A stretch of DNA of 64,000 nt from Nostoc sp. 'Peltigera membranacea cyanobiont' N6 (lineage in GTDB: Bacteria > Cyanobacteriota > Cyanobacteriia > Cyanobacteriales > Nostocaceae), in NCBI RefSeq assembly GCF_002949735.1, contig NZ_CP026681.1, positions 6,262,501 to 6,326,500 of the forward strand, read 5' to 3'. Shown here one piece after another: positions 36,288 through 44,755 of the stretch. Under the pieces are notes generated by a model. That model worked only from the letters and a program-made list of their open reading frames with translations. It was not told the DNA's origin and made no database searches. The stretch's first letter is position 1; each line of letters opens with the position of its first letter. The position numbers were made by a program, and so were the translations under genes.

Positions 36288-36983
36288 ATGTCAGCACAAT
36301 TGTTACTGGTAGATGATGAACCAGGGATACGGGAAGCCGTGAAAGACTATTTGCAAGAGAGCGGTTTCAGCGTTCAAGTCGCCAGTAACGCCCTTGAAGG
36401 TTGGGAATGGATGCAGATGAATACACCTGACTTAGTAATTTCCGATGTGATGATGCCCCAGGTGGATGGCTATCAGTTCCTCAAACAACTGCGAGAAGAC
36501 CCCCGCTTCCAGGCACTCCCAGTAGTATTTTTAACTGCTAAAGGGATGACAGGCGATCGCATCCAAGGCTATCACGCTGGTGTTGATGCCTATCTACCCA
36601 AACCCTTCGATCCAGACGAGTTAGTGGCTATAGTCGAAAATTTGCTAGCCCGCCGCGCCGCTAAGGCCGCAAGTACGGGAGATGATGCTGAAACCCCCGA
36701 TCTCGCTGAACTAGCTAATCAGATTGCCCAAATTAAGGCATTATTAACTCAAAGAAATGCTATTTCCCAATCGCCAGCCCCTTTTAAAATTGATTTGACA
36801 CCGAGAGAACAAAGTGTTTTAAATTTGGTCGCTGAAGGGTTGATGAACAAAGAAATCGCCCGTCGTTTAGAAACCAGCGTCCGCAATGTCGAAAAATACG
36901 TCAGTCGTTTGTTTAGCAAAACTGGCACTAATAGCCGTACAGAGTTAGTTCGTTTTGCTCTAGAACACGGTTTGGCTAAATAG
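36288..36983 (+). CDS. LuxR/NarL-type response regulator
   Basis: Two-component transcription regulator. The receiver domain (1-120) has the acidic pair Asp9-Asp10, phospho-acceptor Asp53 (LVISDVMMPQVDGYQF), the switch Thr in FLTAKGM and Lys in YLPKPFDPDEL. A linker rich in Ala leads to a LuxR helix-turn-helix (DLTPREQSVLNLVAEGLMNK; RRLETSVRNVEKYVSRLFSK) at about 165-228. An AGGGA seven nucleotides before the ATG supports the start. No histidine kinase is nearby; the preceding STAND gene, 33 bp away, is the obvious functional partner to test. It resembles the Ycf29-type cyanobacterial regulators, but I am not sure enough for a symbol. Confidence 0.92.
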   Translation: MSAQLLLVDDEPGIREAVKDYLQESGFSVQVASNALEGWEWMQMNTPDLVISDVMMPQVDGYQFLKQLREDPRFQALPVVFLTAKGMTGDRIQGYHAGVDAYLPKPFDPDELVAIVENLLARRAAKAASTGDDAETPDLAELANQIAQIKALLTQRNAISQSPAPFKIDLTPREQSVLNLVAEGLMNKEIARRLETSVRNVEKYVSRLFSKTGTNSRTELVRFALEHGLAK

Positions 36984-37534
36984 GGATTGGGGATTGGGAA
37001 TTGGTTATTTTCCTATCCCTGTTCTCGCCATTCCCCATTCCCCATGTCCTCTTATCTTTTGACTTGTGAGTAATTGGTAATAGGTAACTGGCTGCTAAAC
37101 CATAACCTACTACCAGTAATACATAAAACATAAGTATTTCAGCAAATCAGGCACTTAACTAAAGCAAAAAGCTAAAAGGAAGGTTATTTATATTTACTTT
37201 GGTCTTTTAGGTTTTCATTGGATTTGCGCCTGTTGTCCAATTCCCCATCTGTAAAGACACAGAATTTTGTTATTCCTACAATGTTTTGATAAAAACTCGG
37301 TAAAATGCACCCGGCTGAGTTTATTCTCAGATTCTACCAGTACCCTTTGCTACAAAGTTTTTAATAGAGGAGACTGTTCCTGGGACTTTGCGCTGCTAAA
37401 TAAGACTTTCGTAAAGTAGAAATCACAATATTTTATGAATTCTACTTGCTGATTAGTTTTTATGGCAACGGGGCTATCGGATCAACATTTGATTTGATAC
37501 TCAATTCATGCTTTTCACCAGTTAAATTACACAT
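36984..37534. other. Intergenic spacer with heptanucleotide repeats
   Basis: Short runs of GGGGATT-type heptamers follow the response regulator stop (36984-37005) and CCATTCCCCATTCCCCA follows at 37030-37045; together they can pair as a hairpin. The remaining 480 bp are AT-rich with no reading frame or RNA that I recognise. Confidence 0.5.
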
Positions 37535-37819
37535 TCAAGTTGGGGGATTTTCAGCAGCATTACGCAAGCGCATAAGCTGACGACGCATTTGAGGTGAAGC
37601 TTTAAACTCAGACACTTCTTGGGCTTTAACGGACGCTTGTAGCGTCTCTAGAAAGTCATCAGAACCTTCAGTTAAAGCATCAAGTAGCACCTGTAAGAGT
37701 TGCTCGCGATCGCTCAATAGACTCTTTTCCTCAATCAACCGGAATTTAAGATGGATTTCGCACTCATAAACACCTACTTCGAGATTATTTATCTGGCGTG
37801 GTAATGCTTTGGAGTTCAT
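37535..37819 (-). CDS. Small conserved protein resembling Npun_R1517/Asr1734-type heterocyst regulator
   Basis: A 94-residue soluble protein: ALPRQINNLEVGVYECEIHL, LKFRLIEEKSLLSDREQLLQ, EGSDDFLETLQASVKAQEVS, SPQMRRQLMRLRNAAENPPT. From memory this matches a family limited to filamentous cyanobacteria and annotated as a heterocyst differentiation regulator (Npun_R1517; Asr1734 of Anabaena, whose overexpression inhibits heterocyst formation). That match is recollection, not a search result. A near-consensus NtcA site, GTA-N8-TAA (38023-38036), lies about 205 bp upstream but has one mismatch. No DNA-binding domain is obvious in the sequence. Confidence 0.75.
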   Translation of the reverse strand: MNSKALPRQINNLEVGVYECEIHLKFRLIEEKSLLSDREQLLQVLLDALTEGSDDFLETLQASVKAQEVSEFKASPQMRRQLMRLRNAAENPPT

Positions 37820-38709
37820 AACTATTGAGATTCCTTTACTTGGTTGTCATGAGGGTAAGGAGGTAGATGCCCAGCAAAAATTCTTTATATCCCTTTTGAA
37901 TCCAAAGTGCTTGAATTAAGAATTTTTCTTCATCAATCACTTTTGTATTCCATTTTCCTCTCCTGTGTTTTTTTTACAAGCTCAATTTTCACTGTCTAGA
38001 TTTTGATGTTCCTGTACCAGATGTAGCTTATGGTAAGCCATAACTATTATTCAGTTTTTAAGATTCTACACAATAAAGTTTCTGTAAGATGTTGTTCAAC
38101 CTTTTTAAAGGTTTTTACATCAACTTTATGTTAACGTCAATAAAAGTTTGACTTGCTACTCTAAATTTGGTGTTTATACGTAAGTAAAATCGCTTAATTT
38201 TTTGGAACTTATTACAGCCAGAGGTCGATGTAGCGCTATTCAGTAAAATTACTTGATGTACGTTTTTTGCAATAGAAAATCCCGAAGAAATTGATGAGCG
38301 CAATTATTAAGGTAAAGACTTTTGTTCTCTAGAAAAAAAATTACACAGATCGAGTTATTCTTGGCGAGTCCCTTACCCTACTGGCTTTTAGACTTGAGGA
38401 ATAGGAAAATTTTAGCAGTAGGTAAGATTAGCACATCGCTTTAAGTTGTTTGTATACTCCAAATGAAAAGATTTTATCAAGTAATTTTTACAGAAAATAA
38501 TTGGACTACTGTCAGTACTAGCAACTAATTGCGTCTTCAACTCCTAACAAAAGGAGTAAGTTAATCAGTACAGGTGATATTTTTACTTATGCTCATTCAA
38601 TATACCCTTTTGAAACTGCCTTCAAAGCTTGTAAATTGAGAGCATTCATAGCTTGAATATAGCGTTTACAATAATTTCAGTGTAATCCACCCAAATCTTA
38701 CACCTTCTT
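37820..38709. other. 890-bp divergent intergenic region
   Basis: Long AT-rich spacer between the small regulator gene (-) and ndhM (+). It contains an imperfect NtcA-like site (38023-38036, GTA-N8-TAA) and a short hairpin AACCTTTTTAAAGGTTTTT near 38097. A 62-codon frame on the - strand near 38115-38303 has no supporting features. Its length leaves room for complex regulation or an unannotated small RNA, but I see no specific evidence for one. Confidence 0.45.
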
Positions 38710-39075
38710 ATGGATAACCCGATGCTGCTCAAGTCCACAACCCGGCATGTCCGCATTTTTGCAGGCGAAATTGACCGGGATGGCGATCTAGTTCCCAGTC
38801 AACAGGTCTTAACGTTAGATATTGACCCAGATAACGAATTTAACTGGAATGAAGATGCGCTGCAAAAAGTTTATCGAAAATTTGATGAACTAGTAGAAGC
38901 ATCTAGTGGCGAAGACCTCACGGACTATAACTTGCGCCGTGTGGGGTCAGATTTAGAGCATTATTTGCGATCGCTCCTGCAACTCGGCGAAATCAGCTAC
39001 AATCTCTCTGCCCGCGTTACCAACTACAGTATGGGAGTTCCTCAAGTTGCAATTGACAACAAGCAAACTGCCTGA
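38710..39075 (+). CDS. ndhM: NAD(P)H-quinone oxidoreductase subunit M
   Basis: Peripheral, oxygenic-phototroph-specific subunit of the thylakoid NDH-1 complex, which moves electrons from ferredoxin to plastoquinone in cyclic electron flow and respiration. The 121-residue sequence has family text throughout: KSTTRHVRIFAGEIDRDGDL, LTLDIDPDNEFNWNEDALQK, DLTDYNLRRVGSDLEHYLRS, LLQLGEISYNLSARVTNYSM. Soluble, no signal peptide. Single gene with long flanking spacers. The start ATG at 38710 gives MDNPMLLKSTTRH; an internal ATG four codons later is also possible. Confidence 0.95.
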   Translation: MDNPMLLKSTTRHVRIFAGEIDRDGDLVPSQQVLTLDIDPDNEFNWNEDALQKVYRKFDELVEASSGEDLTDYNLRRVGSDLEHYLRSLLQLGEISYNLSARVTNYSMGVPQVAIDNKQTA

Positions 39076-39617
39076 ACCCTGCTGACAATTCAGGCGATCT
39101 GGAAAAACCTACGAAAACCTAACCCCTTTCCCGACTAGGGCAAGGGGTAAATTCCAAGTATCTCTCCTAACAGGAGAGATATTTCGAGGCAGGTTTTCTT
39201 GATTCGTCAGGTACTTTTGCCAAAATTGTATTTGCTATTCTTAATTCTTAATTAAAGTTAATTCTTGCTATCTTACTTATAAACTAAATAAATGCCAACA
39301 TTATCTGTCTCTTGATGATGCGATAATTCAGCAAAAGCTTGGGGCGCAGTTATGCTTGGGTTATGCTTTGGTAACAGGGTTGGAGCTACTTGCTTTGGCG
39401 ATGAAGAGTCACAGAGCAATAGAAGCTATGATGAGGCTGTAGAGTTGACTGAGGAGCGGATTTTTTGGATAAGTTAAGTATTAGCACCTGCTGATATCCG
39501 CCAGCTAAAATCATCATCTAAAGTCTGGATATGTCAAGTTTAAGAAAGATGAGCGGTCTAGATTGTCCCTACTAATGCTGTTAAAGAAATTGCCAATCGC
39601 TGATCGGTGCGAAAACT
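39076..39617. other. Spacer with hairpins and a possible gene remnant
   Basis: Right after ndhM are two hairpin segments: CCCCTTTCCCGACTAGGGCAAGGGG (about 39121-39146) and ATCTCTCCTAACAGGAGAGAT (39161-39181), the latter a strong stem that might end transcription though no T-run follows. Between about 39335 and 39477 the + strand can be read as A-W-G-A-V-M-L... ending SYDEAVELTEERIFWIS and stop, which has TPR-like character but no start; it may be a decayed gene fragment. Confidence 0.4.
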
Positions 39618-41885
39618 ATGGAAAATGACGCGGCAACGCTCTACTGTCCAAACGAAAATTGTCGGGCTGCCAACCCCCTGACTCACAAGTTTTGCCAGCG
39701 ATGTTCCACGCCCTTACCCAAAAATTATCTCTGGGCTGTGGTAGATGGCCCAAGTGTGGGTAGCCCTGGAGAAATATTAGCCGATCGCTATTTAGTCATT
39801 GATAAATTTGTTCTTTTAGATACGAAACCTGGTTTTATATCTCTAACGCCTGAGTTAGAGAATTTACAGCCTCTAAGAGCTTATTTGAGACTCATTCCCT
39901 ACCGCTTACACGTACCGCAGGTATATGGAGTCCTATTTATCGCTGACGGTTCTTCCCATGAAAGAGAAATATTGCTCTTAGAAAAACCGCCACTATTAAT
40001 AGATGACACAAGCCAAAAAGTGCATTTGGGTAGTGAGTTAACCACCGCTTGGCGTGATGCTACATCGATGCGCCAACTCAATTGGTTATGGCAAATAGCT
40101 CATCTGTGGCAACCTCTTGCAAGTGAAGGTGTCGCCTCTAGCTTGCTTGACTCATCTGTATTACGGGTAGAAGGATCGTTAGTCAGGTTGTTGGATTTGC
40201 GTTTCGACTCCGAAACATCACCAGAATTGCCCCAATTAGGCGAATTTTGGCAGCAGTTGGTTAGTAGTGCGAAACCAGCCATAGTTGAATTTGTTAATCG
40301 CGTTAGCCTTGCCTTAATTCAGGGAGAGATTAACTCAACCGACCAATTAATCGGAGTTTTAGATGGAGGACTGGCCGGGTTAGGGCGATCGCAAACACCC
40401 ACGATCAAAATTATCACCAAAACCGACACTGGCCCAAGTCGCCAACGCAACGAAGATGCCTGTAGTCCTCCCAGTGGAACAATGGTGAGCAAACCACCCC
40501 AGCCAACAGCTTTAGCAATTGTCTGTGATGGCATTGGCGGACACGAAGGTGGCAATGTCGCCTCAAATTTAGCCATTGAAACCATTCAGCAGCAAGTACA
40601 GCAACTAACAAAAGTTCCCTACGACCACATAGACCCCTCACTACTGCTGAATGACCTAGAAAAAGCAGTGGCAATTGCCAATGACAAAATTAGTCAGCGT
40701 AATGACGGAGAAAATCGCCAAGGGCGGCAGCGCATGGGCACGACTTTAGTCATGGCATTACCTGTTGCCCACGAAATGTACATTACCCACGTAGGTGATA
40801 GTCGTGCTTACTGGATTACCCGCCAAGGCTGTTATCAAGTCACCCTTGATGATGATGTCGCTTCCCGCGAGGTGCGGCTAGGCTATGCCATTTACCGCGA
40901 TGCTGTCCAACAAAGTTCTGCTGGCTCTCTTGTGCAGGCTTTGGGCATGGGTTCTAGCACTTCATTACATCCCACATCGACACGGTTTATGCTCGATGAA
41001 GATGCAGTTTTTCTCCTCACATCCGATGGTTTGAGTGATTTCGATCGGGTGGAGGAATATTGGGAAACAGAAATATTGCCGATTCTAGCTGGAGAAGCAA
41101 ATATAGCAAGTGTTGCGGATAGATTAATCGAAATCGCTAATACTAAAAATGGACATGATAATGTCACGATCGCTTTAGTTCACTATCAAGTCCAATACTG
41201 GGAACCAGAAATTACCATCAAAGCCTTCATTCCAGAGAGTTATTCTGCCAAAACTGTTGATTTGGCATCCAAGGCGACAGATGTTCCCCTTTTAAGTAGC
41301 CCGAACCAGAAAACTCAGGTGATTCCAGACACCGAACCTGCTAAAACTCGCAGTTTACCGCTACAGTGGATTGTTCCTTTGATATTTGTGGTACTAGCAG
41401 GCTGTGTAGGATTGTTCGTGAGGCAACTGCGTGAGCCATCAGGCTCATGGCCCATTTTTGCCAATCCATTACAAACTCAAAATCCTAGCATCGAAGCGAC
41501 ACCCGAACCGCGATCGCTTGATAACCTTTCTCCAGGTTGGGTAATTAAAACCAACAATCAAATCCCCTTGAAAAATAACCAATCGCTTCCCCCTGGATCT
41601 TTTTTAGAAGCGATCGACACAAATCCAAATCCTAAACCTACTTCGGGAAATTTTGCAGTGTCTATGCGAGTTTGTGCCAATAAAAGCACGCAAACTCCAG
41701 CTAATACTAATAAACCAACAGTAACTACCTCAGTTCCACCCAATTTGAAACCTTTGCCGGAAACAGTATTGCTAGACTTATCCCAACTAAAACGCTTTGG
41801 TGTATCTGTTTTACAATCAAATGTACAAAATCCGTGTACAACCGTCACGCCAGCAACTCCATCATCCGACACCAGTCCAACTTAA
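39618..41885 (+). CDS. PP2C-type serine/threonine phosphatase with zinc ribbon and degenerate kinase-like N-terminus
   Basis: Predicted metal-dependent protein phosphatase. Residues 10-30 are a zinc ribbon (CPNENC ... CQRC). Residues 50-250 resemble a protein kinase layout (ILADRYLVIDKFVLLDT) without catalytic motifs, so probably a pseudokinase. The PP2C domain spans about 265-530 with its metal and phosphate motifs: RQRNEDAC, VCDGIGGHEGG, MGTTLVMALP, THVGDSRAYW, LLTSDGLSD and GHDNVTIALV. One transmembrane helix follows (WIVPLIFVVLAGCVGLFV, about 577-594), then a Pro/Thr-rich tail. The catalytic domain should face the cytoplasm. It begins a set of genes with FHA domains, which read phosphothreonine, so it is well placed to reset their phospho-signals. 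Confidence 0.92.
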   Translation: MENDAATLYCPNENCRAANPLTHKFCQRCSTPLPKNYLWAVVDGPSVGSPGEILADRYLVIDKFVLLDTKPGFISLTPELENLQPLRAYLRLIPYRLHVPQVYGVLFIADGSSHEREILLLEKPPLLIDDTSQKVHLGSELTTAWRDATSMRQLNWLWQIAHLWQPLASEGVASSLLDSSVLRVEGSLVRLLDLRFDSETSPELPQLGEFWQQLVSSAKPAIVEFVNRVSLALIQGEINSTDQLIGVLDGGLAGLGRSQTPTIKIITKTDTGPSRQRNEDACSPPSGTMVSKPPQPTALAIVCDGIGGHEGGNVASNLAIETIQQQVQQLTKVPYDHIDPSLLLNDLEKAVAIANDKISQRNDGENRQGRQRMGTTLVMALPVAHEMYITHVGDSRAYWITRQGCYQVTLDDDVASREVRLGYAIYRDAVQQSSAGSLVQALGMGSSTSLHPTSTRFMLDEDAVFLLTSDGLSDFDRVEEYWETEILPILAGEANIASVADRLIEIANTKNGHDNVTIALVHYQVQYWEPEITIKAFIPESYSAKTVDLASKATDVPLLSSPNQKTQVIPDTEPAKTRSLPLQWIVPLIFVVLAGCVGLFVRQLREPSGSWPIFANPLQTQNPSIEATPEPRSLDNLSPGWVIKTNNQIPLKNNQSLPPGSFLEAIDTNPNPKPTSGNFAVSMRVCANKSTQTPANTNKPTVTTSVPPNLKPLPETVLLDLSQLKRFGVSVLQSNVQNPCTTVTPATPSSDTSPT

Positions 41886-42031
41886 TCAAATACTCGATAA
41901 ACTGGTAAAAACCTGGAATAATAACAGATATAACGAGAGTAAAAAACTTACAAGGTAAAAAAATAGAAACCTTTTACCTTGAAGAATTGTTATTTGAAAT
42001 TATTTGTTTTAGCTTTTAGTTTTATGAATCC

Positions 42032-43609
42032 ATGCCATCCCTGAATTTGGCGATCGCCCGTCTCCTAAACACTGGCACTGACAACTTCGCCATTTGGGTG
42101 GTCAAGGCTCCCTATCCGAGTGGCTACGTTTTGCGTGACTCTGTATGGCCTGTTGAACTCAATCAAGTTTGGCAAGAATGGCAGCAGATGTTTGCTGGCC
42201 ATAGTCGCCTAGATATTTCCCCAAACTCCACATCTCAATCCAACCCATTCCCCATAGATTGGATTTCACCCCCTTCATCTCAGACTACTGGCCCCTACAG
42301 CAGTCGTCTGATGCAATACTTGGGAATGAATTTATGGCGCTGGATATTCGACGGGCAAATTCTCGGTAGTCTAGAACGCAGTCGCGGGATTGCTATGGGT
42401 CAGCATACACGTTTGCGCTTTCAGCTAGAAATTCGTGACCCGGATCTGATTGCTCTGCCTTGGGAAATTATGCAGCGCGAACCTGGTCAATCGGCGATGT
42501 CTCTTTCCCAAGATTTGCTATTTAGTCGTACCAGTAGCGAAGTTGACCCCTTACCTTATTTGCGAACCGATCAGGCTTTAAGTATCTTGCTAGTTTTAGG
42601 CCATGATGAAAAGCTGCAACTAGAACAAGAAGCGGCTATTTTACAGCAAAGTCTTCTAGATACACCTGTGGGTGGTAATTCCCAAAGATATGCACCTTGT
42701 ATAGTAAATAAACTTATACAACCAACTCCACAGGAGTTGATTCAAGAATTAGAAACCAAAGCATACAACGTTTTCTTTTACGCTGGACATGGTTTGCCAG
42801 GGCCAGATGGAGGGTTACTATTTTTGCGACCAGACATGCCCTTGAATGGGATAGAATTGGCACAAGTTTTGACCCGTACAGGTGTGAAACTGGCGCTTTT
42901 CAACGCCTGTTGGGGCGCACAACCAGCTGCAATCAATCATCAAGCTATACCTGCCAGCAGTTTAGCAGAAGTATTGATTCGTCATGGTGTGCCTGCGGTT
43001 TTGGGGATGCGCGATGAAATCGCCGATCGCGAAAGCCATAGTTTTATTCAAGCTTTTACCGAAGCTTTGCGATCGCACAAACCAATTGATGAAGCCGTAG
43101 CACTAGCTAGGCAAGAGTTGTTGACACTGTATAAATTTAATCAACCTGCTTGGACTTTGCCTGTTCTCTACCTGCATCCAGATTTTAATGGCGAACTCAT
43201 TAAGAATCTAGATGAAGGTATTACTGAACTACCAGATACAGCGATTCCTGATATGGGTTCCCTGCTTCCCACTGCTTCATTGCGATCGCTCGCTCCAAAA
43301 GGGAAAACCTGGTTACTGCGTTATGGAGTCACCCGCATCGGCCGCACGAAAGACAATGATATTGTCATCGCCGAACCATCTGTATCCAAACGCCACGCCG
43401 AAATTTTCTGCCGTAATACTCTTACTGATGCTACATTGGTACGAACTTATTATTTACAAGATTTTTCTACCTACGGGACAACCTGGTTTTTAGGGCCTAA
43501 TGGCTGGCAACAAATCCTCCGAGAGGAAGTCCCTTTGAAATCGGGAATGCAGTTAAAGTTTGGAAGTGCTAGGGGTGAAACCTGGGAGTTTATTATTGAA
43601 GACTCCTAG
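42032..43609 (+). CDS. CHAT-domain (caspase-like) protease fused to a C-terminal FHA domain
   Basis: Predicted cysteine protease whose location or activity could be governed by phosphothreonine binding. The CHAT domain occupies roughly residues 90-390; the catalytic dyad is His253 in FFYAGHGLPG and Cys293 in LFNACWGA. The FHA domain covers about 425-520, with TRIGRTKDNDIVI, VSKRHAEIF and a DFSTYGTTWF loop equivalent to the usual N-G-T region. No membrane segment or signal peptide. It lies 146 bp after the PP2C phosphatase on the same strand and is followed by a small unknown protein. CHAT proteases in other bacteria are effectors of cell-death or defence systems; a direct CHAT-FHA fusion is uncommon in my experience. 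Confidence 0.9.
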   Translation: MPSLNLAIARLLNTGTDNFAIWVVKAPYPSGYVLRDSVWPVELNQVWQEWQQMFAGHSRLDISPNSTSQSNPFPIDWISPPSSQTTGPYSSRLMQYLGMNLWRWIFDGQILGSLERSRGIAMGQHTRLRFQLEIRDPDLIALPWEIMQREPGQSAMSLSQDLLFSRTSSEVDPLPYLRTDQALSILLVLGHDEKLQLEQEAAILQQSLLDTPVGGNSQRYAPCIVNKLIQPTPQELIQELETKAYNVFFYAGHGLPGPDGGLLFLRPDMPLNGIELAQVLTRTGVKLALFNACWGAQPAAINHQAIPASSLAEVLIRHGVPAVLGMRDEIADRESHSFIQAFTEALRSHKPIDEAVALARQELLTLYKFNQPAWTLPVLYLHPDFNGELIKNLDEGITELPDTAIPDMGSLLPTASLRSLAPKGKTWLLRYGVTRIGRTKDNDIVIAEPSVSKRHAEIFCRNTLTDATLVRTYYLQDFSTYGTTWFLGPNGWQQILREEVPLKSGMQLKFGSARGETWEFIIEDS

Positions 43610-43756
43610 TGTAGCCACTGCGTGGGTGAATTTTGATGTTGAATATCAGCTTTTAAAATCTATTTTTCCCGAAGAAAAAATCAACTGTTTTTGCGGAAAT
43701 CTATTTTGAAGGATTGTAGCTGTAAATACCACCAAATAATCGGGAGACAATAAAAA

Positions 43757-44404
43757 ATGGCTAAAAAAATTAACGGCTCAGACACTTTCTCTTCTTTACC
43801 ATCTCAAGTAGATTTAGATTTATTAGAAGCGCTACTAGAACCAGACGATGCTACCTATCCCTGGAACCCAGCTGATGAGGAATCAGAAGCTTATTTTCAG
43901 GAATTAGAACAACAATTCGGAATGCAAGATTTACTAGAGGAAGAACTGACGACGCGATCGCAAGATTTTTATAGCAATCTAGATCCACTTTGGTCTAATG
44001 TCTCCCTCGCCTCAAGCCATCCTCATCACCCTCAACAGGCATTAGTGCTGAATCTTCAAGAAACACTCCGTACTACTTTTGCCGCCTGTGTCCCCCAAAC
44101 ATTGCTCAATACCATCGCCCAGAAAGCTGCTGAGATTTTTGCTGCCCAGCAATCAATGGGCGAACAACTAGTTGAGTGCGTTCAAACAGTACTACCAACT
44201 TGGGGAACAGAGGATCTTTTAGTCTTAGCTCGTCCTTTTGCCTACGCTATGCGGAGTAGCGAATCGAAAAACGCGGCATCTGCTATCAGTAGTCTTAATA
44301 ATAGCGAATGGACAGCTTTATCAGAAGTAGAGAAAGCAAAGGTTAGTTTAGCGATCGCTTTTTATGCTTTTACTCAACTCAACCAGTCTCAGTCTGAACT
44401 ATAA
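43757..44404 (+). CDS. Hypothetical protein downstream of CHAT-FHA protease, 215 aa
   Basis: I do not recognise a family. The N-terminal 80 residues are acidic and low in complexity (VDLDLLEALLEPDDATYPWN; DEESEAYFQELEQQFGMQDL), with many Ser/Thr that might be phosphorylated; the C-terminal 120 residues form a helical domain (LNLQETLRTTFAACVPQTLL; EVEKAKVSLAIAFYAFTQL). Soluble, no signal. It is placed 147 bp after the CHAT-FHA gene and on the same strand, so it is a candidate substrate, regulator or inhibitor of that protease (inference from position only). Confidence 0.7.
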   Translation: MAKKINGSDTFSSLPSQVDLDLLEALLEPDDATYPWNPADEESEAYFQELEQQFGMQDLLEEELTTRSQDFYSNLDPLWSNVSLASSHPHHPQQALVLNLQETLRTTFAACVPQTLLNTIAQKAAEIFAAQQSMGEQLVECVQTVLPTWGTEDLLVLARPFAYAMRSSESKNAASAISSLNNSEWTALSEVEKAKVSLAIAFYAFTQLNQSQSEL

Positions 44405-44755
44405 ACTAGGGGACAGGTGACAGTTAATAGCTAACGGGCAATAGAAAAAGTAGAGAAAGCTATAAATTTTCATCATGCGCTGTTTTGGCGTAGCCCGCGC
44501 TTTGTACACACTCTGTTTAGAGCCATCTCTTGCAAAGATGTTGATTTAGATTACGCAGAGGCAGAAAAAAGAGTCGAAAATCAAGACTTTTGCAATAAGT
44601 TTGATGATTTTTACTTTTTAGGCATAGTTAGCCCAGTGTTAAATTACGGTACGCTTCTTTTCTAACTAGGCCATCTATCCAAAGATATAAATATTGAATA
44701 GTCATTGGGCATTGTTCTTAGCCCCCTGCACCCTGCACCCCTGCTCCCTTATCTC
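44405..44755. other. Spacer between converging genes
   Basis: The + strand from about 44475 to 44664 is open without a start codon (S-C-K-D-V-D-L-D-Y-A-E-A-E-K-R-V-E...), possibly a decayed fragment. CCTGCACC heptamer-like repeats lie at 44721-44741. No terminator with a clear T-run. Confidence 0.35.

Noticed and set aside
44475..44664. Open stretch without a start in the spacer after the 215-aa gene
   Set aside because: No start codon, ribosome site or recognisable motif; too weak to call a gene or a pseudogene.
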